DNA of 64,000 nt from the NCBI GenBank assembly GCA_030141605.1, contig JAQGDQ010000308.1, positions 62,001-126,000 on the forward strand, given 5' to 3'. The position numbers and the translations under genes were made by a program. Below, one piece after another: positions 27,243 through 41,800 of this stretch. The notes beneath the pieces are model-generated. The model was not told the origin of the DNA. It saw nothing but the letters and a program-made list of their open reading frames with translations, and made no database searches. Position 1 is the stretch's first letter, and each line of letters starts with the position of its first letter. The stretch is from Tubiluchus corallicola (taxonomy: Eukaryota; Priapulida; Priapulimorpha; Priapulimorphida; Tubiluchidae).

Positions 27243-29863
27243 TATGCCACAGAACAATATCAGCTTTGGTAGACAAATTATAACAGCATTAACAATAGAT
27301 TTACCATTACCATTATAGGCAAAGTTCACAAAAAGTACTAAAGATACGTAATTAAATTAAAAGCAATGCACACCACTAACAGTTGCAAAGTCTTGTATAG
27401 ATAAATGGCACAACGTAAATGCTGAGAAAACTATACAACTCTCATTATACTTCTTGGCTGAACACTGATAAAAGCTCTCTTCCATTAAGGAAAGACTTGT
27501 TGGGACAAACACGACATACTGTGATGCAATGTTTTCAAATGACAAGAATGATTTTTTCTCTTACAGCAATTTGGCGACTACTTCAAAGGCTGAAAGTCAA
27601 ACTTTATCGAAGGATTATCGTATCCCAAATAAACAATACGTTACTGCAAACAGTATTTATCCAACATACATTAAGACAATAATGCGAATTCCAGTAATCT
27701 GCTACAATCAATATGTGCACAAGATCATTTATGTTGCTATAAGAACAACAATGCACAAAAGATTCGCTATATTATTGCCACCTCACAATAAAAGGATCAC
27801 ATGCATAAACTGTCTTTAGTAGTTAGCTGGAAATTCAAGAACAAACAGATTGATCTTCTAGCTACCACAAAACTATAATAAGGTCACACTATAATAAGAT
27901 AACATCTAAAAGTAAAACAATAGAGATACGGATAAGAAATTAGCAGGAAGGAGACCAAAGTACATTGTAACTTATCAAACTGACACTTTATGAAGTTTGT
28001 ACTACTACTGTCTCAGTAACCACTACACTAAGTAATCAAAATTTTTATAATGAAAGAACTCCAATGGATTCTGAAGTGTCATTTCTATTATCACTCTCTT
28101 TACAAAATGGTCTTGCCCTTGATTACATTCAAAATCTTTTGTAATATTAATGAAAAGTATCACATGATTGAAAATGGGTATCATCAAACACCTTGCCGTA
28201 CACCACACACACCATTGGGGAAATACACTTGACAACTGCTTAATACAATTATTCCCATAGTAATGAAAAATAATGAAGCTATGTACAATACACTTGCCTA
28301 CAAAAGCTACACTGTAATTCAGTTTTATGTACAAAATATCAACGATGGTAGATATTAATTTGCATTAAATCTCAACAGAACGTAAATAGTTTCACATTTT
28401 CTACAGGAACACCAGTAACTGTAGTCTGCTGCTCTGCACATTCAATTGCATTTGAAAAAGAACCATATACTTTCTAATGCAGTAATGCTAGTTACTTGGG
28501 AACAGCTAAGCAAATGACTAAATAATAAATTTCAATTAAAACAATCAATATCAGTTGATGACTAATAATTTTTTTGAAAAATCTAGTGGCTTAATAAACT
28601 AAAAGTTAAAACACACAACTATATAAAAGTTAAAAAGTTTAATTCAAACGAGAAATTAGAATGAAATCTGTTGCTTGAAAGTCTAAGCAAAAACTTACAA
28701 TACAAAGTGACAAATGGGCAGAATGTTGCAAAGACAATTTACTTAAAATAATTTAATTTGCCTCAATATTACAAACAAAAAGCATTCAGTGTCATGAGAT
28801 ACTAAATGTTTTGGCGACTTGAAGCCCCTTACAAAATCACACAATGCAGACTTTGCATTGTCTTATCATATACGCTGATTCAAAGTGTAATTACATGAAA
28901 GCAAGATTATGAAAATTACAAGCAATGACATTTTTCCCACAACAAGTTTTCCACAAATGAGTTAGCTTCGTTTAAGATACGCTCGACATTAATCCCATGA
29001 TGGCTGACATATTCAATCACGATTCAGTGCAAAAATATATCAATTTATAATACTGACGACATAACAGCTAATTAAAGCTCCATAAAAATCATAAACCTCA
29101 GAAATAGCAACGGAAACATTGTGAGCAATCAACAATTTAAAAAAATGGAACTGGTAAAACTTAATTAATGAGCTTTAAATGAAAACATTCAGCACAGCAA
29201 AGGAAGAATTACAAAGAACAATCTTTATATGAAGAGCAGAACTGGAACAGGTTAATTTCAGCACGTTATGAGTCAGATACCCAGTTATCAGCTTGAACAG
29301 GTGACCATTATTACTGCAAATATACACGAGACATATTTTTGTTTTTGATAGTCGGTCTGATGAACATATTTGCAAAATTTTTCAAAATATCTGTCATAGC
29401 AACATTTATCTATATTTCTTCAAAATAGCAACACTTGAAATGTACCTTGAACAATGTTTTCTTTTTGGGTCTAAGCTTTTCGATCTATCACACGCTAGCA
29501 CACTCACAACGTGATGAGAGCTTATTTTGGCTATGCACCAGTATAAAAAGGGAAGGTCACCAATCTGATCACCTTGTCCTGGGTCATGAAAAGCTTGTCC
29601 AGCTCCACCTCTGACAAAATGTAGGAGCATGAGTATTGATACACAGAATTTCTGCTAATGGGGCATGTTTAACATTGACTGTTTGCACTTGCAGTGCGAA
29701 GCATTTCACAGATGCAACAAGGTAACCTTTTCCAAAGCTAGTTGAAAACAATTGCTCTACAATACATTTACTCGAAAATTCATTACTGAACGCAGTTAAT
29801 GTGATGCTTCTGTAGTTAAATGAAGGAGGCACTTGAGTCTACACTGAAGTGAAAAAGCTGTCG
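27243..29863. other. Convergent intergenic region between LSG1 and PDE9A 3' ends
   Basis: No exon of a recognised protein. The ORFs on both strands (for example 28023-28334 minus and 27529-27819 plus) have A/T-biased composition and no domain. The right part is presumably the 3' UTR of the minus-strand PDE9A gene, whose stop is at 29864-29866. Confidence 0.5.
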
Positions 29864-32800
29864 TCATGAAAGTGACGGATTCACACCAGCTGTTAGTCCG
29901 CATGCGCCCTCTACTTCATTTGGTGTGCACTTTGAACTCTTCCGCACAATATCACCATTTGCAGTTTTGTTCTGCTCTTCGCACATTGAATTTTCCAACT
30001 CCGTGTAGTAATCCAAAGCATCACAAACAGGAGTCAATATATGAGGCTGAAACAAATGCAAAATAGTATAATGGTATTGAAGTCAAGATGAGGTATTGTA
30101 ACTGCCCCGACTGAATTTATCCTTATATTGGGCGGTGCTGCCCTCTTGGTGGTAGCGCACCGAACGATGCATTGTTCCGCTGCTAGGAAGATGACGTATA
30201 TGGTCGCGTGTTAAAGCCTGGTGAAATTATACGAGTTTACTATAACAGTGATTGAGTTCAATGGAGATTATTAGTTATTGCGATAATAGATGGTACTGTC
30301 AGTTTATTATATTGCGGTTTGAGTTTGGAGGTGATGCTGGATGTGTTTACATCGACAATTGCATAATAAACTTTCCCGTAGTTAAGCATTAATCCAGATG
30401 TGCGACGTTTTCATAATTTCCGTTGAACTCAATCACCATCAGAGCAAAAGAGCAGCCATGCAGCGGCACTAATAAACACAGCTAAAGAAAAAGGGAATTT
30501 ACGTGCTTGGCTTAAAAAATTAGGCTAGCTAAAGATGTAAAGGTTTTAAGGCACTATCAACTCCAATTAAAAACTGGTAAAATTTTGATATTATAGCTGC
30601 TCACCAAAAACTGGATCTACCTAAAACTTTCCCAAGCTTGCCAAGCAATATTGCAGAACAGATGTTTAATTAAACCAACCAAATGAACATTGCAGTAAAA
30701 ATAGTAAATGATTTTAAAATAATCTCTAACTTAAGGCACACGGTGAACAGCAGACATCACATTTGAGTTAGATCTTCTTTATGACACCCTCAACAGCTAA
30801 GATGTCAGTTTACTTCTATATGTCAAAACTAAACCAAGCAAGATACTGAAGCAGCTCAATTTAGAATAAAATCAGGACTGTGAAGCAGGAATTAAGTTGC
30901 CTAATTTAAAGAACAAGCATTTATTTACAAGTGAAATGTGTAGCTGCAGGACTCACCTTTAGTTGAGGAAAGAGAGAAGCTAGTGTCTCGAAGAGAGGTA
31001 GTAAAACAAACCGAATGAAGCCAACTTGTGATGATGGCTTTGAAACCTTCTCCCGATCCATAAATGGAGCCACTGGAAGTCCTTCCAATTTCTCTACATC
31101 GCTCTATATAATAAAAAATTATTGGTTATAGAAAATAAACAAACTATCACCTTGAAATTTTTCAGTTGGTGGACTACCTAGTGCTTCTATGACATACATT
31201 GTGACCAAAATAATACATATAATCCAGACCAGTCGTAGCATGAAACTGATATAAAGTATATGGTGCAGGTTACAAGTTTCAGTTAATCTGATTTGAACTT
31301 TGTAAAGACCACTTTACACCTTATGGCTTTAATAAACTCAAATAAACCCAATACTTACTAATAGTTATGTAATGACACACGGCGCGATCAGTGCTGGCAT
31401 TTAAATAACTCCTGTTAATGCAGTATTTTACCAAATAGATTAAATGCCTTATTCGAGACCTGAGATGGACCCCTTAATTTGGTACCCTTAATTTGAGCAC
31501 CTGGCTCTCGGAAAAATAATCACGCAAAATAATCCCAGAATAACCATTCCATTATCAAATAACTGAACAGTATGCTCACGAAAAAACTAATCAGGAAAAA
31601 GCACCATAACTACTGAATGCATTGCAAAATTTTGTTGATTTATTATATCAGAGAAACTGCTCTGTGCAGTATTAAATTTATGAATGTCTGTTATGATACA
31701 CTAGTTCCTAGAATAGGTATAAAAAGCAAAAATTTAGCCGTGGTTTAAAAGGATTGTAATAGTACATGGAGTGGAGACATAAATGATGGATTTCAAAATT
31801 TAATTATGACAACGTCTTGACTTCTTTTATGAAACTATGTTCTGCTTACTGCCTAAGGATGGAGGTGATACATTATGGAATTAGACTGCTCATACATCAG
31901 TGTTAAAAACAAATAAAAAGTAATCTTAGCATACCAGAGAAGCACGATAAAATCATAAAAGTTTTATAATACAACCTGTGCAAAGTTAAATAATGCAGGG
32001 ATACATACATAATAACAATCATTCAGAGGCTACATAATTATGACGAGCGACTGCATACCTGGTTAAAAAATTCTTTGAGTAAGCAATCTAGCCAAGGTTC
32101 AGCAACATCCATGGGTCTTGCTTCATTAGAAATATCTGATACCTTGATGAGAATCATAGATAACTGAAAAGAAAGGATTGTGACATGTTTCATAAAAAAT
32201 TTGAGAATCATAGATCAGAAATTCAGAATAGAAATAAGTTGACACAAATGTTTTTGAAAGTGACACGAAGGAAGAGTCCTTCATTCATTAAAGCCTTTAA
32301 TGGCATTATTAAATACCATTAAATAATACTGGGATAATTATACTGCTTTCTTTTTCTGTCAAGGCAAAGGTATTTACACTATTGATATAACTAAAGGCCA
32401 TTACATGAAGCTTGATAAAATTGGTAACAGTTAGAAAAAATCGAGAAAACTTGACAAGCAGCAGCACCCACGTGTTCGAAATAAAGTTTTTAACACAGAT
32501 TTAAATGTCAAGTGTGTGCATACCATAGACTCGCACAAAAAGGGAGGCAGCAAATGGCTGCCATGTTCTAATACAAATTCTATGGTCTGCTGCATGGTAA
32601 ACAATGAACACCATGTTGCACAATAGAAAAACTGCATTCATTGTAATGGCAAAAACAGCCTTTCAGCGACACACTTTTGAAGTATTGTTCGATGCACAGG
32701 TTAGCAATCTCTCTGTTCATATGTGGCTTTTAAATTTGTGGTTTTTAAGTAATTCTCAATACAAAAGTCACATGTACACAAAAATCACAGTTATATCACA

Positions 32801-35800
32801 ATACAATACCTTACGTCATAGCTAGTATAAAGCAGATAAAGCAGCGTTACCCATTGCCAGTAAAAAGCTTGGTCTTTAAAGGTTAAAAATACGTATTAGG
32901 TCTATTAGACGTTGAAATTTGGAGAATTTATGAAAACTTATACAGATGTATTACTTGATCACGGACAACTAGAGCTGTGTGACAGTGTTCTTGTGTTGAC
33001 AGTTCTCCTTGTCAGAAAGGATAGACAAAGTGTCAAACTGTCAGCTTAGAGACCAACTCACATTAGTACAAATAAAGAACAAGCTGATATGTTACTTTTT
33101 TTCTTTCTCAGGTGAAACCATGACATATTTGTAAGCCTTAAATTAATTAAAATTCAAAATTATTTTCTACAACACTGTTTAGAAATTCATAACTAAATAC
33201 CAGACAGCTATGTGATAAGACGTGGTGCTTTTCTACTGGCTGAATCTTAACTACTTTAAATTAATGAAAACAATCGTGGTTGTGTATTACGTGCATCACA
33301 GCGAAACTTACTAAATGAAATAGCAATGAGGTATTCATTAAGTTTGCAATGACTAATGACTCTATCTCAGCTTATAATAATTAATCTAGCAAGAAATTAC
33401 AGTGGGCACTGCACAAATAGATCCATTACGCAGTGCTTGTTAATCTCGCGTTAACGCAAACTTGACGTTATCCAATTACTAACTGCTCATATGGAATTAA
33501 AGATAATTTTCTCACAGGTCATAAGGAGAATAAATGGAGCAAAAATAAAGCTAATCAAGTGAAGCAGAATGGTGATTAATGTATGGCCTAATTAACAGTT
33601 AATGAAGCGAGAGTTTTGCAGCAAAGTTGAGCTGCATACAAACATGGCTTTTGCTCTTATAAAGTGTCATCCCATGAAATAAAATTTTTAACATACCATT
33701 ATTTTCTAATTATCTTTTTTTCCGAAAACTATTTTTGCTCTTCATACGAAAATTTCTTTTCTTATTTAACTCACTCTAAACACTGATCTTATTACAAACG
33801 ATAGTAGAACACCCTATAATGAATTTAGGTGGCAAAATTGGCTTTCTTTGAAATTATGTGCATAGTGCAGAGATAATCATGGCAAAATATTTAGACAAAA
33901 AATGTTATTACTTGGCCTGAATGATTCTGAATCAAAAGCTAACAAAAGTGTAAAGTTTCATTTGGTATTAATTCATCATATGTTTAAATTTCTGATTACA
34001 TTTTATTACCCGAAGAACCAACCCTCGAGCAACATTTATTGCATTTCAATGAACAATTAAAAATATTGAAATCACAAAAATCACAATACAAAATATGCGC
34101 ATAGAATGCTTTGCTTAAAAATGTAAAAGAAATTCAAATATTTCTTATCTCTCGCAAAACGAACGTTGATGCCGGCATATTTGAAAAAAAATGACGTAAG
34201 CTGGTGTATGTTGGACAGCGCGAATGCCGTGAAAGCAAGCTGTGTGAAGGTACGCATTGCAAAATTTCTACAGTTTGCTTAGAAGTTCCCTTATACTAAT
34301 GTTGTATTTAACTGTGTTTATCTAGAAATTAGTCATTCCATCAATTATTATGGTGTCAAATTGAAAGTGGCTACATAGCTTTAACCAACAGGATAACACT
34401 TTAAAATGTATAAGTAATTAACATTAATTGTGCAAATAGTTAATTTACAATTTTTTTTACTTTTAGATACGTATGTAAACTTGCCAGCACGTAGTAGGGG
34501 ACGGTAGTTTACCTAGGTAGTTACTTAGTTTACAGAGTTCACTTTATAAGTTAGAAAAAGATTCTGAAGCACCTGGCGGGATAAGTGTTTATATTGCACG
34601 GAAACCAGATGAAGTAACCAGCGTAAAGTAATCACGGCTTTAAATTGATTTTACTTATTACACGAGATGCTTATCACAATTTCATTCCTGAAACTTTCTA
34701 ACATACTAGAGTACTAAAATAAGCTCAACTTCCCAAGAGATTTGCCATTTGCTTTAAACTTTGTGTACTTTGTAACTTATCAATGTAACTAAAATACATG
34801 CCTGATGAAAAAAACTACCGCTGAAAAACATGTGTATTCCTAATACCCCATCTGTGCTTTTATAATGGGACAAATGCTGATTCTATCAGGAAAAACATGT
34901 TTTCATAGAACGTACCTATGCATTAAAATTATTTACCTGAGTGCAACAATTCCAATTCCAGAAATCGAAGGAATGACAGAAATATAATAACTGGTTGTAA
35001 AATTTTACAATAAAGCTGATGTGTATTTTATGTGCATTTCAATGGATTGCTATCTTAAGCTATGAAAAGTCAGTCTTCTGCTTAATTTTAATCAGTTGCA
35101 AAGTTCATCCAAAACTTTAGGTCAATATTATAATCTTAATTCATCCAGAACTTAGATTAGAAATTCTAATTAAAACAACACTAGCTTCAGGGTGGTAAAT
35201 TGTACAAAGCCATGCGTTATAAATTTAATATGATATAATTTAAATTTCTGAAAATGACAAAATCACAATAATAGTTTACAAAGGTAGCCAACTAACTAAA
35301 ACAAAAAATGGTCACTAAAATACAATAATGCAAGAAAATCGGTGGCAAAAAGACCTTTAGGTAATTGTTTTTCGTTCATGCATAATAATTAGTATTGCAA
35401 AGAAAACTTACCACATCCTTGTGTTCTTTGTTTGTAAAATCAAAGCCATCATTCATTATTGCTTTAAATTTGTTTAGTATTTCATTGTGCCGACCCATGT
35501 CAGTGGCTAATATACACCTGTAAGAGTTATACAGAATTTAATTATTTGACAAAAGCTCTTAAAATGCGAGCTCATAATTTCTTAAACAGGCAATAAAACA
35601 ATATGCTGACACACAATTGTAACAAGTTTGACAACCGTGCGGAAGTGAGGCAGGCCAACTTAAAGCACAGACACAATAGGTGCATATCCAAAGAGCCACA
35701 TGCATGGTAACAATGTCAGCCAGAGCACACATTAACTAAAACAAATAATACGAATTACAAAAATAGTTAACTTAGCTGTACGTTTTACTTACTTGCAATC

Positions 35801-38800
35801 AATAATAAATGACTATGCAAGAAACCATGTAGTGCTCCACATTTTTTAAGTTGTTTAAATCCTTGTATGAACAAAAATTAGCTCGAGTGGAATCAACAAT
35901 AAAAATACATTAAGTACAATTCAAAAACATGCCCCTAGTCGAGAAAGTTCTATTTATATTATATAGGAGACATTAAACCTGGAGTTTGATTCCAAAGGCA
36001 ATCAATATGTAAATGTAGTTCAACTTTCAAAAAAAAGCAATGGTGAAAGAAACATTTAGAGATTAAACTCAAATTTTCCTACTAAACAGTAAAAAATTCT
36101 GTTTACAAGCTTGTACATATTTAATATTTATAAAATTGCTCTGCATCTTCTTATGGTTTAAAGAGCAAAAGTCAATGCAGTAATGTTGATGTAAGAAAAC
36201 AATATGCATAATACAAGCACCAGTGACATGCTTCTCTAACATCATGTTTTTCATATTTTGAAACAAAAAACATCAATAGTTTACTACAAATTGTTAAAAA
36301 AAACTCGAAACTTCCATTTGATTTCACGTCGCTTGTAATAATATGAAGTAAGGGGCCATTCACATATAACGATACCAAGTTTTCGGCCAATTCCGAGGAC
36401 CTACCTACCTTGCGTTACAATGGCTTTATCATATGACCCACCACCCCTTATGTTGAAATCGATATCACACCGATGTAGCTTTTTATACATTTTACATTTT
36501 ATTCTTCCTCCTCCCAAGGACAGGCAACAACATTATTTGTGTTAATTAACAGGAAACCATCAGTGGATTCTACTGACATCACAGTGGAGGCAGCGGCGGC
36601 CCTAATTGAACTCATTCTTATCGACCCATTCTTCAGATTCCTCCAGCTCATAGTCAATTACAACTATCTTTGTTTTGCATCAAAGCACGAGTTGAAAAAA
36701 CGTGAAATTAGATAAACGATATCATGGTAAAATCGCCTATTTACCTTGCGTTATAATGGTGTTATCTTGTCTCCTGTCACCTACCTACCCTAAACTTAAT
36801 ATTGTTATATATGGGCGGCCCCTAAAACCTTTCCACCGAATTTTAGCATATTTTAAAATTCACCACATCTGACATGTTTTCTTTTAAAACTTAACATCGT
36901 ATCTTATTTCAGATAAGTATGTGGAGTGCATAAGGCCTTTTAGACTGCTGATATATCTGTATTAGCATTTTCTTATCCAAATCTAAACACATATTAGCTC
37001 TTCTTATGCAAATTGAACAAATTCTTATAGAAAGTTAAATGGTCGGTGCATTTCCCCTGTCAATAAAATTCTTTCATTCCAGTTTTTTTAATCAAGAAAG
37101 CATTTCATCTAAATAGTGGTTGGAGAAAATCAAATTACTTATGCAACAGAGCGGCTTAATACGGTCATGACGCACATGATCAGAGTGCCTTTATTGCAAA
37201 CGAGAAAGATAATTTGACTGATGAATGCATTTATTACGACGAGCTTAGACAGCTTTTGGAAAACCACATGGCTGTGAATTGTAAAATGGTAATGCGTACA
37301 GCTTTTGCTGTTTAGTATTAATTTAGCAAGAATTTGCAGGGGGTTGTGCGCTCACCTGATTCCGTTTGTTTGTGAATGTATTTGTTTGTTCATTTACGCT
37401 ATCGATGTGATTACATATTAATTTTATTTGCTATTGCCCATAAATTACCAACTTTTCTTGACCCATAGCCCACCTTCCACAAATTTCACTAAAACCAATC
37501 TATAACTTTTTGAGATAACCAAAAATAATTTTTCCAAATAAAAAAGTCTTTTATGTAAAGCAAAAAAACACTTATATAAAATAGTTTGTAGGTTTAGTTA
37601 ATAAAATTTACCATGTAAAAAGCGTCAAAATTTGAAAAAATATGACTGATCGGTTAAAAAACAACATCTAGGTTGCATAACAGACATGAATACCTTAAAG
37701 TGCTTGCTTCTCTTTGACATTAGAAAAAACTAGCCACATCCTTTTGATTGTATTATCACCTTGGCTAATTTATCTTAATGGCATGATTGTGTCGTGCAGT
37801 CAATAGCAATATGTCTTAATGACACATTTCAGGAACTAGTAATGTTCACCAAACGCCGCAACTGAATGCTTTGAAAAGCAGGTGCAGGAAAATTTAGTGA
37901 CTCCGAGTATTAATAATTGCGTCTTTCAAAACATAGTTGTTTAGTAAATCTGTACGAATCTCAATAATTTTTAATTACTGTCCATGTTCTTGATCACTGA
38001 ACTTATCCTGCAGCAGAAAAATTTTAAAATCCTCTGCAGGCGTATTATTATATTTAACAAAAAAAGTAATCCTCCTCATTTTCAATGCTGATTGACTTCG
38101 TTATGAGACTATGTACAGATTTGCAATTTAAAAAAAATTGTTACAAAGACAAATTAATTTTTTTTCAGGCCATTGTGTTTTTGCTAATAGTATGTTAACA
38201 CACTGCACAGTGAGTTTTCTCATCTAAAAGGCTAACTATTGTAAATGAAAGTTTAAACAATATTGAGAAAATGAAAATTCCTGATAAATTAACAGTGTAA
38301 ACACGAGATGCTGTCACCGGAAATTATTACTACTCATTTTTCTAAATTCCTGGCAAAACCAACAGAACAGAACTCTTTCTTTAAACTCTTTGCAAATCAA
38401 TAGAACAAAATTTTAGTGTAATCAACAAATCAGACTAAATGATGTGTACACGGCCATTACAGCTCACAGAAAAATGGCTTATGAAACTTGGCATGCCTTA
38501 TGCAACTGGTAAACACAACAGTTCTTTATAAGATACAATTAAAATAAAACTTTATAAACATTCTACATAAATTTACATATTTACAGATTCAGTAAAACAA
38601 TGACAATGGAGTGGTAAAATGCTTTGTGCAAAACTACAGTGAAAAATCAAAGATTTTTTTTGTTTGGAATAAATCATTAATTTGAAAAATAAAAATGTGT
38701 TTTAACAGAAATTTAACTGGCTCTTAAAACAAAAGCAAAACCTAGCCATACTTTGTTTGAGAAGAAGTGAGACAACGTATATTTCTCGACAATGTTGACA

Positions 38801-41800
38801 CACAGCAGTAGTGTCATTTACAATGTTAAGGTATCATTACTTGATGCTGACAGTGGTCAAGTGCAATTTTGCACGTAATGAAATACAACAACATCAAAAC
38901 TTGCAGGTGATTTGTGCAATGTAACGAGCACGACTCACCTTATCATACCCTCTCGAACTTTCCTATACGTTTCATGAGGCAGATTGCGAAAAATGTTGCA
39001 ATGTTTTTTGGCTAGTATTTCAAATGCGACCGCGCAATGGTGGTTTTCCAGTGGAGATATGTCATTGTACCTGAGCGCTAATTCTGTCCGTGCATTCACC
39101 TGAAATAATTCCAGGCATTAGTACACAACAATAATGTAAAATAGAAAGAGTGATATTATATGGTCACATACTAGGCATTAGAACTAAATGAAGTGCAGCT
39201 TTAAAAGAAAACTAGTCAAAAAGAAGATCATCATTAAAAAAAGACTAAATGGTCTAACAGAATCACACAAAGTAAATGTATTTTCACTACATATCATTAT
39301 TACAAATGGTAAGCTGTAGCCACTAATGAGTTTTTTACAAATTGGTGATTCACTACAAAAAGAATCTCTTATTTTCTCAAACTTCTTAAATGCAGTGGTG
39401 TCGCTGATAACAGTTTAATTCTATATTATATAGCTGAGTTAGATCAGTTGTGGAATACGCTTTATATGCCTACCAGGTTTTCCACGGTCAACTTACAGTG
39501 GAAGACTAAGAGTGCAGAAAAGGTGGAGCCTCACGCCCTATTAATTATTAATAGCAACTTAACTTATGTAAAGCTGAAGAAACCCTCAGCTACTACAAAT
39601 TAGAAACTGTAGCTGAGAGGCAAGAAAGCTGGAAAAAAACTGTTTTCTGATGTCCAAAAATATTCTCACATTCTTATTTAACTGTCACTAACTCTTCCCT
39701 TGTACTTAGCAAATCATTATATATTTGCACAAATTATGTTCAGATTCCGTTTAGTAATTTTTAAATTGTATACTTAAAATTTTAAGTATGTGTTTTACCA
39801 ATTTTAGGTGTTGTGTATTAACTGCATTTAGAGTACTTTTATCAATCTTGTTTTAAATCGTGTATTAATCCAGCTTTTGCTAACATTTTTATTGACTAAA
39901 CTATTATTAGAATCTATCATCATCACTAAATATTTAAAAATAAAAATTTCTTATCTATTACCTGATAAGAATTGTTATACCCTGGATGGTCTAGGTCATG
40001 GCATATAGCAGAAGTGAGCATAATCATTACGTCTAAGTCTCCCAGTCGTTCTGTAAGGTTCGTTAACCATGACAAGCCATACATCTAAAACCAAGAGATC
40101 AACGCAAATATTAAGTGAATGTACATTTATTTTACGTCAAAGATGAAACAAATTACACAAGTTTAAAATGAAGCCTGAACTAGTACAGCTGCAGTGACAA
40201 TTGGACATGAACAGAAAATTTCAGTAAACATAATTTGCACAGAAAAAATTATTCAAATTTCACATGAAAAATCAACCAGATAGTTCATAAAATAACATTT
40301 ACTGCAGCACAAATACTGTAAAAAATTTACTTTAATATTGACCAAATGTACGATGCTCTCTGGAAACTATTTAGTATTTTTCCAGGAACTAATTTACACA
40401 TAAATAGCAACCGGTGACAGTTGCCCGATGAATGATACTGCCATGCACAAAACGTGACAGTTCTTAAACACCATTTGTTAACTTGACAAAACAGAAATTA
40501 ATGAGCTTGTCACTTACCATTTGAGAGACGCAGAAGCAGTGCCTGAAGTTGTGGAAGGGTATCTGATTGTAATTCTTATAGACCTCGTACAGAAACTGTT
40601 GTAATGCTGGCAGCTGCAAAAGAAGCAATGACAGGTTTACAAGAATATTACATATAGAACAAATAAATTGGATAAGACTGCAACAATAATTGTACACTAA
40701 AACTTCCAAAATATTTCATCTGATGGACAATTGATATTTACTAAATATTTAACATCAAGTCTAAGTGAGGACAGAATCACGAAAACAATATCATTATAAT
40801 ATGAAAGAAACAAGAAAATGACAGCCATAAAGAGAAAATTTCAGATCAGATTCATATGTACATTCTCTCAGGTCAACTACAACTCAGTCCATTTTGAAAT
40901 CTAATTGTTTCAATTAATAGCAAAAACAAATTTATTCACAGTCTCATTAAGCAAATTTAGGTTTAACACTGTTCTTGAATTCATGATTAGGTGCTTCAGC
41001 ACCTCCACATGTAAATATGCTGTATTGTGTGTATTGTTTTTAAATATTTTGATTGCAACATTAATTATTTAACAGTAGACTTAAAAGGAAAACACATCCA
41101 GTTTTAGATACAAGTGCAAAATAATGTAACATAAAAAACTAAAAGAAAAACACTGTTTTCAATGACTTTTTAATTTACTGTTTTTTAATGTATAAAAGAA
41201 TTGCTACTGCGGAAATTTAATTTAATTAGTTTTTTGTTGTTGAAAACAAACTTTCATTCATTCACACTTAGAGTGATAACAAGTACATATAAAAATAGTT
41301 TTATACCATCAGCTGCAGCTCTGTTTAACAATAGACACTTCCATACAGAGCAAAGTTCTGATTAATTGTAAATGTAGTGTTTTTATGTTAAACATGTATA
41401 ATACGTAGTGTGTTTATGTGCCATGCTTAAGTTTTATTGTAAATTTACAATTATACGTGATTGTACATTGTATATGTGTTTTCAATAAATGTTTCGGTAT
41501 ATGTTAATATCGTGCGTGTGATTTTGCAAATTTTTCACACTATTTTATGCTTTTAAGTGTAATAAATGAATTTTAAATCATAGATAGGCAAAAATGCCTG
41601 CATATCAGAAACTTAGTGAACAACCAGTAGCTGCTGTATAGGGACAAATCCATGACATTCTGTATTTCAAATCTCAATACTGGCATTTCATGGGCAATGT
41701 GACAATAACATGGCACAAGTCAGTGTGGAGCCTTAACGACACGTTACTGTTCAATACAGAATCAATGACAAATTGCTACAAATTCTGATGATAAATCTCA

